64,000 nucleotides of DNA from Patiriisocius marinistellae (GTDB lineage: Bacteria > Bacteroidota > Bacteroidia > Flavobacteriales > Flavobacteriaceae): NCBI RefSeq assembly GCF_009014635.1, contig NZ_BKCF01000001.1:558001-622000 (forward strand), read 5' to 3'. Position 1 is the stretch's first letter; each line of letters begins with the position of its first letter. Shown piece by piece: positions 34,721 through 44,415 of this stretch. Both the position numbers and the translations under genes were made by a program. The notes beneath the pieces are model-generated. The model had not been told where the DNA came from, ran no database searches, and was given only the letters and a program-made list of their open reading frames with translations.

Positions 34721-35479
34721 TTAAGATTTAGTTGCCCATTTTCTGGCAGCATCTATCTCATCTATGGAGAAAAATTTCATGTCTAATCCAGGAACTAAAA
34801 AATCTCCTAACTTTGTGAATGATTCAATCCATTTAGCATCAGACACCACAGCATATTTTTCTACAATGCCAATAGCTTTAATATCTATTTTTATTCCTTG
34901 AATGATAGTTTTAAGATCTTCAAAAGTTGGGAATGATTTAAAAACAGCAATTAAATTGAGTTTATCATCATGTTTTTTGTCATTCATTAAATTATAAAGT
35001 GCAGTCATTGCTGCATGATTTATTTTATCATGAGTTAAATTTACCTCGTAGGTTTTTTTATTAATCTCTTTAATATCAATATTTGAAAAGTAGTCATCAA
35101 CTTTATAGGTTTTAACTTCCTTTTGTTTTAACCAAGCAATCGCTTCATCTCTGCTATTTGTGTCAAATGATTTCATAGGAATTCCAGGAGTGAAAAAATT
35201 TCCTATTGACATAAAATTATTTAGCCATTTTTTATCACAAACAATTGCATATTTTTCAATAACATTAATAGAATTCTTTTTCAATTTAAATAACTCATCA
35301 AATGCTGGAAAGTCCTGAGGCATGGGTAATTTTTCAATCGTACCAAGTAGGTTTATTTTCTCTCCGTTTTCTTCAAATTCTTTAAAAGCCTTATTTAATC
35401 TCTCGGCATCTTCTTCGTTTAATTTTTCAGATGATTTGAATTCATAAATATTGGTATTCTCAATTTTTTTAAGTTGCAT
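34721..35479 (-). CDS. tandem SpoIIAA-like (STAS-related) domain protein
   Basis: The 252 residues contain two similar halves: each has a start of the type YEFKSSEKLNEEDAERLNKAF or YEVNLTHDKINHAAMTALYN, then a hydrophobic strand, and ends EKYAIVCDKKWLNNFMSIGNFFTPGIPMKSF or EKYAVVSDAKWIESFTKLGDF with IPMK/LDMK. This is the SpoIIAA-like domain (PF11964 type), found singly in small cytoplasmic or membrane-associated proteins; two copies in one chain look like an internal duplication. Function unknown. Confidence 0.82.
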   Translation of the reverse strand: MQLKKIENTNIYEFKSSEKLNEEDAERLNKAFKEFEENGEKINLLGTIEKLPMPQDFPAFDELFKLKKNSINVIEKYAIVCDKKWLNNFMSIGNFFTPGIPMKSFDTNSRDEAIAWLKQKEVKTYKVDDYFSNIDIKEINKKTYEVNLTHDKINHAAMTALYNLMNDKKHDDKLNLIAVFKSFPTFEDLKTIIQGIKIDIKAIGIVEKYAVVSDAKWIESFTKLGDFLVPGLDMKFFSIDEIDAARKWATKS

Positions 35480-35571
35480 CGTTTTGGTTTTACGTTAGTT
35501 TAATTTTATTGATTAGAATAGAAAATTGTTTCTCTTCGGAAATTTTAATTGTTTTAAAATTTCCGAAGTAC

Positions 35572-35931
35572 TTATTTAGCACCTTTTATTGCTTCTTTTG
35601 CAGCTTCCACAGTTTTTTTAGAATTGCCTATAAATATTTTGTCATTGTCAATAATAACAGGTCGTTTTAAAAAAGTATAATGTTCAAGAATGAGATTTCT
35701 ATAATCTTCTTCGGTTAGCATTGTGTCTTTCAAATTTCGCTCTTTATAAAGGCGTGCTCTTTTACTAAAAAGAGATTCATAATTACCAGTTATGTTAAAC
35801 ATTTCTTCTACATTTTCCTCAGTTAAAGGTTGTGTTTTAATATCTTGTTTAATAAAAGCTGATGGTAATTCTAGCTCTTCCATAATCCTTTTACAAGTAT
35901 CACAAGTGCTTAAAAAATATACTTTTCTCAT
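35572..35931 (-). CDS. ArsC/Spx-family thioredoxin-fold protein
   Basis: A 119-residue protein of the ArsC/Spx/YffB group. The redox motif CDTCKR has Cys10 and Cys13, and FLKRPVIIDNDKIFIGNSKKT is the C-terminal family signature (RPVI). It might reduce arsenate or bind a partner protein, as Spx does. No arsenite exporter lies near, so a stress or regulatory role is as likely as arsenate reduction. Confidence 0.9.
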   Translation of the reverse strand: MRKVYFLSTCDTCKRIMEELELPSAFIKQDIKTQPLTEENVEEMFNITGNYESLFSKRARLYKERNLKDTMLTEEDYRNLILEHYTFLKRPVIIDNDKIFIGNSKKTVEAAKEAIKGAK

Positions 35932-36038
35932 TGCGTTCCTATTTTAATGTTATTACTTTTAAAACAATTAATTTTTATACATGCAAATTAGTAGCTTCTT
36001 AAACAAAAGAGCGTTAATTAATTGCAAAAGTCACAGTT

Positions 36039-36500
36039 ATGAATCATGCATTTGACATTACTATTAAAAATAGAGACCTATTTTATCACTTTTTAAATAC
36101 AATTCCTTTAGAGCTTTTAAACAAAGTGCCCGAAGGTTTTAACAATAATATTTTTTGGAATATTAAACATACCGTAGTTACGCAACAAGCACTTGTTTAT
36201 GGATTGAGTGGCTTGCCGCTAAAAGTTTCGAACGAAGATGTTCAAGATTATAAAAAAGGCACAAAGCCAGAAAGAGATGTTACTAAAGAGGATGTTGATT
36301 TATGTAAAAATCAACTTCATGCATTAGTAAAAAAGACAGAGGAAGACTGGAATAGCGGCTTGTTTACTAATTATAAAGAATATACAGTGACAACAAAAAC
36401 AACATTAAGCTCAGCTAAAGATGCTATTGAATTCAATAATTTTCATGAAGGTATTCACCTAGGATACGTACTCGCATTAAAGCGTGCACTAGGAATTTAA
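36039..36500 (+). CDS. DinB family protein
   Basis: A 153-residue four-helix-bundle protein of the DinB/YfiT-like family: His in WNIKHTVVTQQALVYGLSGLP and His residues in NFHEGIHLGYVLALKRALG are the usual metal ligands. Members include metal-dependent transferases that use thiol cofactors such as bacillithiol; the specific role is unknown. Confidence 0.88.
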   Translation: MNHAFDITIKNRDLFYHFLNTIPLELLNKVPEGFNNNIFWNIKHTVVTQQALVYGLSGLPLKVSNEDVQDYKKGTKPERDVTKEDVDLCKNQLHALVKKTEEDWNSGLFTNYKEYTVTTKTTLSSAKDAIEFNNFHEGIHLGYVLALKRALGI

Positions 36501-36504
36501 AAAA

Positions 36505-37272
36505 TTATTTTTTTAAAGAAACGTTGAGATATTGCGCTACATCTTTTAATGGAATTTCCACTTCAATAGGTCCCTCAGCATATGATGCAATTTCATACTG
36601 GTTGTAATGTAACACAAAACTTTTTTTATTAAAACCTATACTTTCGGGCAGGTAAAATTTATTATCATCAAACCAAAAGCCAGTAGAGTTTATTTCTTTA
36701 TTCTCTTGAATATTATGCTGACTTCTAAAATAAGTTTCGGCAAATTTGGTAAAAATATTTAAATCTTTAAACAGTTTATTTGCTGGAATTTTTTGTCCTG
36801 TTTTAATGCTAAAATTTCCGTAGGAAAGAGAACGATATCCATGTGCACCACCAGTATATTTTTCTTGATATAACTCTATAGAAATAATTTCTTCACTTCG
36901 GAAACTTTCTTCGATTTCAATCTCTGAGTAATAATCGATAGCTAAATCTGGAAACTCTGCGTTGTGCATCCTGTACATATCAATAAATTGCTGTGCAGCT
37001 TCTTGTATATTTTTAGCCGTAGGCTTTTGCTCTGGATCATCAAGATAAAGTGATTCGATTATAAACTGCTCAACTGAAGCATTAATAGCTTTTGTCACTT
37101 CTACTTCACCAGAAAATTTTGGATAATTGACAAAAATTTCGGGACATTCAACAGTGTTACATGAGGCTAAATCTTTATGAGTGAAAGAAATTTCAGAAGC
37201 CACAAGAGGAGTGTCATTACAACTTATAATTAATAAAAAAAGTAAAAAAAGGGAGGCAATTTTGTTAATCAT
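36505..37272 (-). CDS. DUF3298/DUF4163-domain lipoprotein
   Basis: A 255-residue lipoprotein (signal ending LLIISC, Cys18). The mature part has the DUF4163 plus DUF3298 arrangement of RsiV-like proteins: YYSEIEIEESFRSEEIISIELYQEKYTGGAHGYRSLSYGNFS, then KLFKDLNIFTKFAETYFR and FVLHYNQYEIASYAEGPIEVEIPLKDV. In Bacillus such a domain binds lysozyme. The role here is unknown; it is probably anchored in the envelope. Confidence 0.85.
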   Translation of the reverse strand: MINKIASLFLLFLLIISCNDTPLVASEISFTHKDLASCNTVECPEIFVNYPKFSGEVEVTKAINASVEQFIIESLYLDDPEQKPTAKNIQEAAQQFIDMYRMHNAEFPDLAIDYYSEIEIEESFRSEEIISIELYQEKYTGGAHGYRSLSYGNFSIKTGQKIPANKLFKDLNIFTKFAETYFRSQHNIQENKEINSTGFWFDDNKFYLPESIGFNKKSFVLHYNQYEIASYAEGPIEVEIPLKDVAQYLNVSLKK

Positions 37273-37442
37273 AAAACAAAAATACGACAGTTTTTTTTAT
37301 GCACAGAGAAACCTGTATTTTTAATCAAAACTATTAAATAGATATTTTTAATTATGATTTCAATCCAATAATAAATACTGTTAAAATAAGAGTATTTGAT
37401 AATAATAATTATAAAAGGAACTAGACTAAGCGAACTTTGAAT

Positions 37443-38585
37443 ATGAAATTTAACACAAAAACTATACATGGAGGACAGCATAATGTAGACCCAGCATTTG
37501 GGTCTGTAATGCCGCCTATTTATCAAACAAGCACCTATTCGCAGACTACTCCAGGAGGACATAAAGGGTTTCAATATTCTAGAAGTGGAAACCCTACACG
37601 CGCAGCTCTTGAACGTTCATTGGCAAGTATAGAAAATGGAAATTATGGAATGGCCTTTGGTAGTGGTCTTGCTGCAATTGATGCAGTTTTGAAATTATTA
37701 AAGCCAGGTGATGAGGTAATTTCTACAAACGATTTATATGGTGGGAGTTATCGTCTTTTCACAAATATTTTTGAAGGTTTTGGTATCAAATTTCATTTTG
37801 TAAATATGAGTGATGCATCAAACATAGCAAATTTTATAAATGATAATACAAAAATGATATGGGTTGAGACACCCACAAACCCAATGATGAACATCATTGA
37901 TATTAAAGCAAGTGCTGCGATTGCGCAAAAGCACAATTTATTATTAGTTGTTGATAATACTTTTGCAACACCTTATTTACAAAACCCAATGGATCTTGGA
38001 GCAGATATAGTAATGCATAGCGCTACAAAATATCTGGGTGGTCACAGTGATGTTGTAATGGGAGCACTTGTGGTAAAGGACAAAGAACTTGCTGATAAGC
38101 TTTATTTTATTCAAAACGCAAGTGGTGCAATATCTGGACCGCAGGATTGTTTTTTAGTTTTACGAGGTATAAAAACATTACATTTAAGAGTACAACGGCA
38201 CTGCGAAAATGGTAAAGCCGTTGCACACTATTTGAAAAATCATCCTAAAATAGAGAAAGTATATTGGCCAGGTTTTGAGGATCACCCCAATTATAAAGTT
38301 GCAAAATCTCAAATGAGTGACTTTGGCGGAATGATAAGTTTTGTAACTAAAGGAAATAACTACGATGATGCTATTAAAATTGTAGAAAATTTTAAAGTAT
38401 TTACGCTAGCCGAAAGTTTAGGAGGAGTAGAAAGTCTTGCAGGACATCCAGCAAGCATGACACATGCAAGCATCCCCAAAGAAGAACGTGAAAAAACAGG
38501 AGTTGTCGATGCGTTAATTAGATTGAGTGTGGGTGTTGAAGATATTGATGATTTGATAAGTGACCTTAAGCAGGCTATAGGATAA
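37443..38585 (+). CDS. cystathionine gamma-synthase / trans-sulfuration enzyme
   Basis: A PLP-dependent enzyme of the Cys/Met metabolism family with 380 residues from ATG 37443 (a TTG six bases earlier is less likely). The PLP lysine is Lys196 in MHSATKYLGGHSD, and the region FQYSRSGNPTRAALE is intact. It is closest in look to MetB-type cystathionine gamma-synthases, but cystathionine gamma-lyase (MetC/CTH-like) cannot be excluded. A terminator follows. Confidence 0.93.
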   Translation: MKFNTKTIHGGQHNVDPAFGSVMPPIYQTSTYSQTTPGGHKGFQYSRSGNPTRAALERSLASIENGNYGMAFGSGLAAIDAVLKLLKPGDEVISTNDLYGGSYRLFTNIFEGFGIKFHFVNMSDASNIANFINDNTKMIWVETPTNPMMNIIDIKASAAIAQKHNLLLVVDNTFATPYLQNPMDLGADIVMHSATKYLGGHSDVVMGALVVKDKELADKLYFIQNASGAISGPQDCFLVLRGIKTLHLRVQRHCENGKAVAHYLKNHPKIEKVYWPGFEDHPNYKVAKSQMSDFGGMISFVTKGNNYDDAIKIVENFKVFTLAESLGGVESLAGHPASMTHASIPKEEREKTGVVDALIRLSVGVEDIDDLISDLKQAIG

Positions 38586-38610
38586 AATTTATTGCCACTT
38601 TGAAAACAAA

Positions 38611-38640
38611 AAAGCCGATACCTATGTAGATAGCGGCTTT
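38611..38640. terminator. terminator between the trans-sulfuration gene and the membrane-protein gene
   Basis: AAAGCCG and CGGCTTT arms with partly paired inner bases form a stem of 7 strong pairs plus inner pairs. In the minus direction six T follow, so it best serves the gene ending at 38665; it is weaker in the plus direction. Confidence 0.7.
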
Positions 38641-38664
38641 GTACATTATTTAAATATTTAGAAA

Positions 38665-39474
38665 TTAATCTAGGTAATGAATATACCCTATGTTTAACCA
38701 GTAAATCCAATCATTAGCTTTGTTTTCTGGTACGGGTAATATTCCATTTTGCTCAAGACCAGGGTTTAGGCCATCCACCCAATCACTAAAATAATACGTC
38801 CAGCGACTGTCTAACATAATATCTGCATAGTCATTTAATTTATATCGTACACCTATACTTCCTACCACACTCCATGTCGATCCTCCTTCTTGTTGGTAGG
38901 CATTTCTATATTTATCTCCAGTTGCAACCGGACTATTAATATCTCCACCAGGAGCCAAAGATGACTCAGCTTCAGGATCAAAATTAACATAGTGAACTCC
39001 AAAAGAAATAAAAGGCGCTAAACGGTATTGCATTGAAGCAAAATCACGTATACTTAATGGAAAGTATTCTAACTGTGATCCTATTTCTATAACTCTTGTA
39101 CTAGCAGTTACAGCACGTAATTGATCTGAAAACACACTTGTTTCATCATCAGCCACTAAAGGACCATAATGTTGTAAATTTGTTTTGTGATAATCTAGTT
39201 CGTTACGAACTTTAAAGTGGTCGTTGAAAAATTTATCACGTGTATAACAATTACAATCTGCGCGATAAGAAAAATTAAGATAATGGATGATACCAAAACC
39301 AAAACCTACGTTTCCTGTATTGGTTTCATTATTTCCACGAATTCCATAATCTGAGTAGAATGCAACAGGACCAGTGATAACACCTATTTCATGAGAGAAA
39401 CCGGCTTGGCTATGAACTTCCTGTTTGCAGAAAGCAAAAAGGATCAATACCAATAGCAAAATTCTGGTATTCAT
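38665..39474 (-). CDS. putative outer-membrane beta-barrel protein (THC0290_0291-like)
   Basis: A 269-residue exported protein (signal ending KQEVHSQ) with barrel-like strands (GFSHEIGVITGPVAFYSDYGIRGN, GVRYKLNDYADIMLDSRWTYYFSDWVDGL). It resembles the flavobacterial THC0290_0291 family, members of which lie beside glutamate dehydrogenase genes and are sometimes mislabelled as such; here gdhA indeed follows in the divergent direction. The role is unknown. Confidence 0.82.
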   Translation of the reverse strand: MNTRILLLVLILFAFCKQEVHSQAGFSHEIGVITGPVAFYSDYGIRGNNETNTGNVGFGFGIIHYLNFSYRADCNCYTRDKFFNDHFKVRNELDYHKTNLQHYGPLVADDETSVFSDQLRAVTASTRVIEIGSQLEYFPLSIRDFASMQYRLAPFISFGVHYVNFDPEAESSLAPGGDINSPVATGDKYRNAYQQEGGSTWSVVGSIGVRYKLNDYADIMLDSRWTYYFSDWVDGLNPGLEQNGILPVPENKANDWIYWLNIGYIHYLD

Positions 39475-39795
39475 TAGTAGTTTAGGTTTAGTTTGAGACG
39501 TAACAAATATATAAAAATACTATGAACGGCGAAATTTATCGATGACTTTTAGGGTAAGACTAAAATTTATTCGTATTAATAATTACATAAATATTATATT
39601 TGTAGTGTTATAACGAATTAGTTTTCACTGAAATATTTTTAATTCCTTAAAGCCTTTATATTAAGGACTTAATTATTATACACTAATTTTTTCGTTGTTA
39701 TGCTGAAATTTTAAACGCTGGAAATTTCCGAAGAAATCAAAAAAGGAGTTCCAGTTTTATCAATTTATAAGTCTTAAAGACAAAAAAAACATACT
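39475..39795 (+). promoter_or_regulatory. intergenic region with likely gdhA promoter
   Basis: The 321 bases between divergent genes hold TATATTTG (39595-39602), a TAnnTTTG box on the plus strand about 190 bases before gdhA, without a TTG at -33. One ATTTCCGAAG motif lies at 39724-39733. No reading frame of note was found. Confidence 0.45.
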
Positions 39796-41139
39796 ATGAA
39801 GCAAAGCATTAAGGATTTTATTGCGACTGTTGAAAAATCTAACCCTAACGAACCTGAATTTTTACAGGCAGTAACAGAAGTTGCCGAGACGGTAATCCCA
39901 TTTATCGAAGCAAACGAAAAATACCAGGGTAAAAAACTTTTAGAAAGAATGGTTGAGCCAGAGCGCACCATTTTGTTTAGAGTACCTTGGACTGATGATG
40001 ATGGAGAAATTCATGTAAATAAAGGATACCGCGTTGAATTTAATTCTGCTATTGGACCATATAAAGGGGGGCTTCGATTTCATCCGTCTGTAAATTTGAG
40101 TATCCTTAAATTCTTAGGGTTTGAACAAGTTTTCAAAAATAGTTTGACAACACTACCCATGGGTGGTGGAAAAGGAGGTAGTAACTTTGACCCAAAGGGA
40201 AAAAGTGATGCCGAAGTAATGCGTTTTTGTCAAAGTTTTATGACTGAGCTTTCTCGCCATATTGGTCCAGATACAGATGTTCCAGCAGGAGATATAGGCG
40301 TTGGTGGTCGTGAGATAGGATATATGTTTGGTCAATACAAGAGATTACGTAATGAATTTACAGGAGTGCTTACTGGAAAAGGACGTTCATTTGGAGGTTC
40401 ATTAATTAGACCAGAAGCTACAGGTTATGGTAATGTTTACTTCGCAAAAAACATGCTTGAAACAAGAGGCGAAAGCTTTAAAGGAAAGACTGTTGTAATT
40501 TCAGGTTCAGGAAACGTAGCACAATACGCTGCAGAAAAAGCAATGGAGTTTGGCGGTAAGGTAGTTACAGTTTCAGATTCTGGAGGATATATTTATGATT
40601 CAGAAGGTTTAAACACAGATAAGCTTGCATTTGTAATGGAGCTTAAAAATGAAAAGCGTGGTCGTATAAGTGAGTATGCAAAAAAATACCCTTCTGCAAA
40701 GTACCACGAAGGAAAACGCCCTTGGGGTGAAAAATGTGATATTGCATTACCATGTGCTACTCAAAACGAGCTTGATGCAAGCGAAGCAAAAACACTTGTA
40801 AAAAATGGATGTATGTGTGTGAGTGAGGGAGCAAACATGCCTTCTACACCAGATGCAATTGAGGTATTTACCAAAGCAAAAATTTTATTTGCTCCAGGAA
40901 AAGCATCAAATGCTGGAGGTGTTGCAACCTCAGGGTTGGAGATGTCTCAAAACTCATTGCGTTTAAGTTGGCCAGCGCAAGAGGTTGATGAAAAACTACA
41001 CACAATTATGAATGACATTCATGCAGCTTGTGTGCAATACGGTAAGGATGGTGACGGTTATGTTGATTATGTAAAAGGAGCAAATGTAGCAGGTTTCGTA
41101 AAAGTTGCTGAGGCTATGATGGCACAAGGTGTAGTATAA
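39796..41139 (+). CDS. gdhA: NADP-specific glutamate dehydrogenase
   Basis: A 447-residue enzyme of the hexameric bacterial type that makes glutamate from 2-oxoglutarate and ammonia. Glutamate-binding and catalytic lysines lie in GPYKGGLRFHPSVNLSILKFLGFEQVFKN and PMGGGKGGSNFDPKGKSD; the catalytic Asp is in DVPAGDIGVGGREIGYM; the Rossmann signature VVISGSGNVAQYAAE binds the cofactor. Length and motifs are standard. A terminator with a 13-bp stem follows. Confidence 0.97.
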   Translation: MKQSIKDFIATVEKSNPNEPEFLQAVTEVAETVIPFIEANEKYQGKKLLERMVEPERTILFRVPWTDDDGEIHVNKGYRVEFNSAIGPYKGGLRFHPSVNLSILKFLGFEQVFKNSLTTLPMGGGKGGSNFDPKGKSDAEVMRFCQSFMTELSRHIGPDTDVPAGDIGVGGREIGYMFGQYKRLRNEFTGVLTGKGRSFGGSLIRPEATGYGNVYFAKNMLETRGESFKGKTVVISGSGNVAQYAAEKAMEFGGKVVTVSDSGGYIYDSEGLNTDKLAFVMELKNEKRGRISEYAKKYPSAKYHEGKRPWGEKCDIALPCATQNELDASEAKTLVKNGCMCVSEGANMPSTPDAIEVFTKAKILFAPGKASNAGGVATSGLEMSQNSLRLSWPAQEVDEKLHTIMNDIHAACVQYGKDGDGYVDYVKGANVAGFVKVAEAMMAQGVV

Positions 41140-41161
41140 ATATACTGTCTAATTAAAAATT

Positions 41162-41197
41162 AAAATCGCAACAGGTAACTGTTGCGATTTTCTTTTT
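41162..41197 (+). terminator. gdhA terminator
   Basis: A 13-bp perfect stem (AAAATCGCAACAG / CTGTTGCGATTTT) with GTAA loop and a trailing TCTTTTT, 22 bases after the gdhA stop. Confidence 0.93.
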
Positions 41198-41374
41198 ATA
41201 ATATTTTTACTAATATCGCTTTCGCGGAAATTTTAGACAATTGAATATTTTAAAGTAACATTAACATTTTTAGAGTTCATAACTTCTAAACACATTGTAG
41301 TATCAAGTATACAACCTCGTATAAAATCGCAATATTTGTACTCGCAAATAGTTATAGTAGTTTAACACATACAC

Positions 41375-43693
41375 ATGAAACGTTTTTTACTGGTTTTTTT
41401 TACCATTATCGTAACATCATTACAAGCTCAGAATTTTGAAGAGCTCTGGACAGATTATTTTTCTTATGTTTCTATACAAGACATTTCTCAAGGAAACCAA
41501 AAAGTATATGTTGCGGCTGAAAATGCAATATTTATTTACGATCTAGATACACAAGAAATAGAAACAATTTCAAGTGTTCAAGGACTTTCTGGAGAGTCAA
41601 TTTCAGCAATTCATTTCAGTGAGGCAAGAAACCTCTTACTTATTGGGTATCAAAATGGATTAATTGAAGTTGTAAATTTACGCCAAGATAATGACGTTTT
41701 GAAGGTGGTTGATATTTTAGACAAACAGTCCATACCACCCAATGAAAAAACGATTAATCATTTTACAGAATATGAAGGAATTATCTATATTTCTGCAGAT
41801 TTTGGTATTTCAGAATATAATCTTGAGAGGTTAGAATTTGGCGACTCATTTATTATAGGAGATTTTGGGTCTCGTATTCCTATTTCTCAAACAACTATTC
41901 AAGAGCCATATATTTACGCATCCTCTTCTGAGGGAGGAATACGCAGAGCACTCTTAGCAGATGATGATATTATTGACTTTGAGGCATGGGAAACACTTGT
42001 TTCAGGAAATTACATAGGAGTACAAAGATTTGGCGCAACAGTGTATATCGCAAATTCAAATAACACAGTATCTAGGTTTAATGCAGGTAATACTATAGAG
42101 CAAGTTGCAAGCTATACTTCAAACATTGTAGATTTTAAGGTTAATAACGCTGTGCTTACAGTTACAAATAGTAATGCCATTAGAGCTTATGAGCAAGGTT
42201 TTTTATTGAGGTCAGAAGTCACATCTCTACAAAATGAAAATTACAAGTTGCAGGCTGGGTATAGTTTTGGTGATTTCTTCTATATGGGGACAGAGGAGCA
42301 AGGTGTTTTTAGAGTTCCATTTGGTCTTAATACTGGAGAGCAAATTTTACCAGATGGGCCATTATTTAATAATCCCTTTGCGATAGATGCATCTCCAGGC
42401 CAATTATGGGTTTCATTTGGAGCAGTAACAGTTTCATTTAATCCTAGTCCAACGGTTCGAAGAGGGGTTAGTAATTTAAAGGATAATACATGGTTTAATA
42501 TTCCGCATGATCAATTGGTAAGTGACTTAGGGGTTTCTTCTGTGAATAATATAGTTAATGTTAAAATAGATCCAAATGATTTAAACTCGGTTTATTTTTC
42601 ATCTTTTGGAAGTGGGTTGCTCAATATAAAAAACCAAATACCAAGCATGCTTTTTAATGAAAGAAACACACCTTTAGAAAATCCTACTTTTGTTATAAAC
42701 AATCAAACCGTAATGGCTGGTGTTAGAATTTATGGAGTAGATTTTGACAGAGAGGGAAATTTATGGGGAGTTCAATCGCTCACAGACGACGCACTTTTTA
42801 GAAAAACCCCCAATGATCAATTTAACCTTACTGACGTTAGTGATATTTCTGGAGGTAGAGATGAATTGGCATACAGTGATGTTGCAATTAGTAGAGAAGG
42901 GTTCATATATTTTGGTGCCGTACAAACTGGGCTCGTAGGCTACAACCCTACAAGTGGACAGTTTAATAAAATTTCAGAAGGAGTAGGTCAAGGTAATTTA
43001 CCTAATAATGACGTTAGATCTCTCGTCTTTGATAGTCAAAATAGATTGTGGATAGGCACACGTGCAGGTTTAAGAGTGGTGTTTAATGCATCAAGCTTTT
43101 TTGATGAAGGAGAACAGGTAGAATCACAGCCTATTATTTTTGCAGATGAAGAAGGTGTGGGTCAAGAATTGCTTTTTGAACAAACAATAACTGATATTGA
43201 AGTAGACGGGTCTAATAATAAATGGATAGGAACTGCAACCTCTGGAGTTTTTTATGTGTCTGCAAATGGGCAAGAAACATTGTTACGCTTCAATGATGAA
43301 AACTCACCACTTCCATCAAATAATATACAAGATATAGCCATTGATGAATTTACGGGGGTAGTTTATTTTGCTACATTAAAAGGACTTGTTGCTTATAATG
43401 GAACCGCTACTGCTCCTAGGGATAACTTAGAAGAAGTTTTTGTCTTTCCTAATCCAGTTCGACCCCAATATGCGGGATTTGTAACTATTGATGGCCTTAC
43501 TGAAAATGCCAATGTAAAAATTACCGATATTGAAGGGAACTTAGTGTATCAGCAAACTAGTGAAGGAGGAAGTGTTCAATGGGATACAATGGCTTTTGGA
43601 AGGTACAAGGTTGCATCAGGAGTATATCTTGTTTTGATTACTAGTGAAGATGCTTTAGAAACTAAAATAAAAAAGATAATGATTGTTAGGTAA
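41375..43693 (+). CDS. porZ: PorZ-like T9SS beta-propeller protein
   Basis: A 772-residue exported protein (signal ending SLQAQ). Two beta-propellers built of short repeats (for example NNDVRSLVFDSQNRLWIGTRAGLRV) fill residues 30-680, and the end is a T9SS sorting-type domain (VFPNPVRPQYAGFVTIDGL and IMIVR). This layout and its place directly before recO match PorZ, an essential type IX secretion component that delivers anionic LPS to the sortase PorU. The stop overlaps the recO start by 1 base. The assignment rests on architecture and neighbourhood. Confidence 0.85.
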   Translation: MKRFLLVFFTIIVTSLQAQNFEELWTDYFSYVSIQDISQGNQKVYVAAENAIFIYDLDTQEIETISSVQGLSGESISAIHFSEARNLLLIGYQNGLIEVVNLRQDNDVLKVVDILDKQSIPPNEKTINHFTEYEGIIYISADFGISEYNLERLEFGDSFIIGDFGSRIPISQTTIQEPYIYASSSEGGIRRALLADDDIIDFEAWETLVSGNYIGVQRFGATVYIANSNNTVSRFNAGNTIEQVASYTSNIVDFKVNNAVLTVTNSNAIRAYEQGFLLRSEVTSLQNENYKLQAGYSFGDFFYMGTEEQGVFRVPFGLNTGEQILPDGPLFNNPFAIDASPGQLWVSFGAVTVSFNPSPTVRRGVSNLKDNTWFNIPHDQLVSDLGVSSVNNIVNVKIDPNDLNSVYFSSFGSGLLNIKNQIPSMLFNERNTPLENPTFVINNQTVMAGVRIYGVDFDREGNLWGVQSLTDDALFRKTPNDQFNLTDVSDISGGRDELAYSDVAISREGFIYFGAVQTGLVGYNPTSGQFNKISEGVGQGNLPNNDVRSLVFDSQNRLWIGTRAGLRVVFNASSFFDEGEQVESQPIIFADEEGVGQELLFEQTITDIEVDGSNNKWIGTATSGVFYVSANGQETLLRFNDENSPLPSNNIQDIAIDEFTGVVYFATLKGLVAYNGTATAPRDNLEEVFVFPNPVRPQYAGFVTIDGLTENANVKITDIEGNLVYQQTSEGGSVQWDTMAFGRYKVASGVYLVLITSEDALETKIKKIMIVR

Positions 43694-44415
43694 TGATTGA
43701 AACTACTAGAGCAATTGTGTTTTCGTCACTTAAGTATGCCGAAGCAGATTTAATTGTAACCTGTTTTACAAGAAAAAGTGGACTTAAAACATATCTTCTT
43801 CGAGGCGTTCTAAAATCTAGAAAAGGAAAACTGAAAGCATCCTATTTTCTCCCATTGACCCAATTAGAAATTGTTGCAAGCCATAAAAATAAAGGTACGC
43901 TAGAAAGCATAAGAGAGGCAAAAGTCTATAATACGTATCAATCATTACACACTAATATTGTAAAATCCTCTTTAGCTCTTTTTTTAGCCGAAATGTTAAA
44001 AAACTCAATTCAAGAGGAAGAAATGAATCCTCGTTTATTTGATTTTATCGAAGCGTCTTTACAGTGGCTCGACCACCATGAGGCTATTGCAAATTTTCAC
44101 ATTCTATTTTTACTAAAATTAACAGAGCATTTAGGTTGTTACCCAGATACTTCTGAAATAGAGTTGCCATATTTTAATCTTGCAGAAGGACAATTTCAAA
44201 ATGAGGACATATCTATTTATTCAGAAATGAGCGAACGTGTGGATAATTTTAAGCGTTTTATTGGCATAAATTTTGATAATAGTTTGGCTTTAAAATTGAC
44301 CAAAAAAGCACGGTTAGACGTGCTTAATTTAGTATTAGAATATTATCAACTACATCTGCACGGTTATAAAAAACCAAAATCGCTTGCCGTGCTGAACCAA
44401 CTATTTAACCAATGA
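43693..44415 (+). CDS. recO: DNA repair protein RecO
   Basis: The 240-residue protein has the RecO layout: an N-terminal OB fold (TTRAIVFSSLKYAEADLIVTCFTRKSGLKTYLLRGVLKSRKGKL) and an all-helical C-terminal domain (residues 85-240). RecO works with RecF and RecR to load RecA on gapped DNA. It overlaps porZ by 1 base and the TonB receptor by 4 bases, so the three are one operon. No zinc finger is seen in the C-terminal part, as usual for Bacteroidota. Confidence 0.95.
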   Translation: MIETTRAIVFSSLKYAEADLIVTCFTRKSGLKTYLLRGVLKSRKGKLKASYFLPLTQLEIVASHKNKGTLESIREAKVYNTYQSLHTNIVKSSLALFLAEMLKNSIQEEEMNPRLFDFIEASLQWLDHHEAIANFHILFLLKLTEHLGCYPDTSEIELPYFNLAEGQFQNEDISIYSEMSERVDNFKRFIGINFDNSLALKLTKKARLDVLNLVLEYYQLHLHGYKKPKSLAVLNQLFNQ

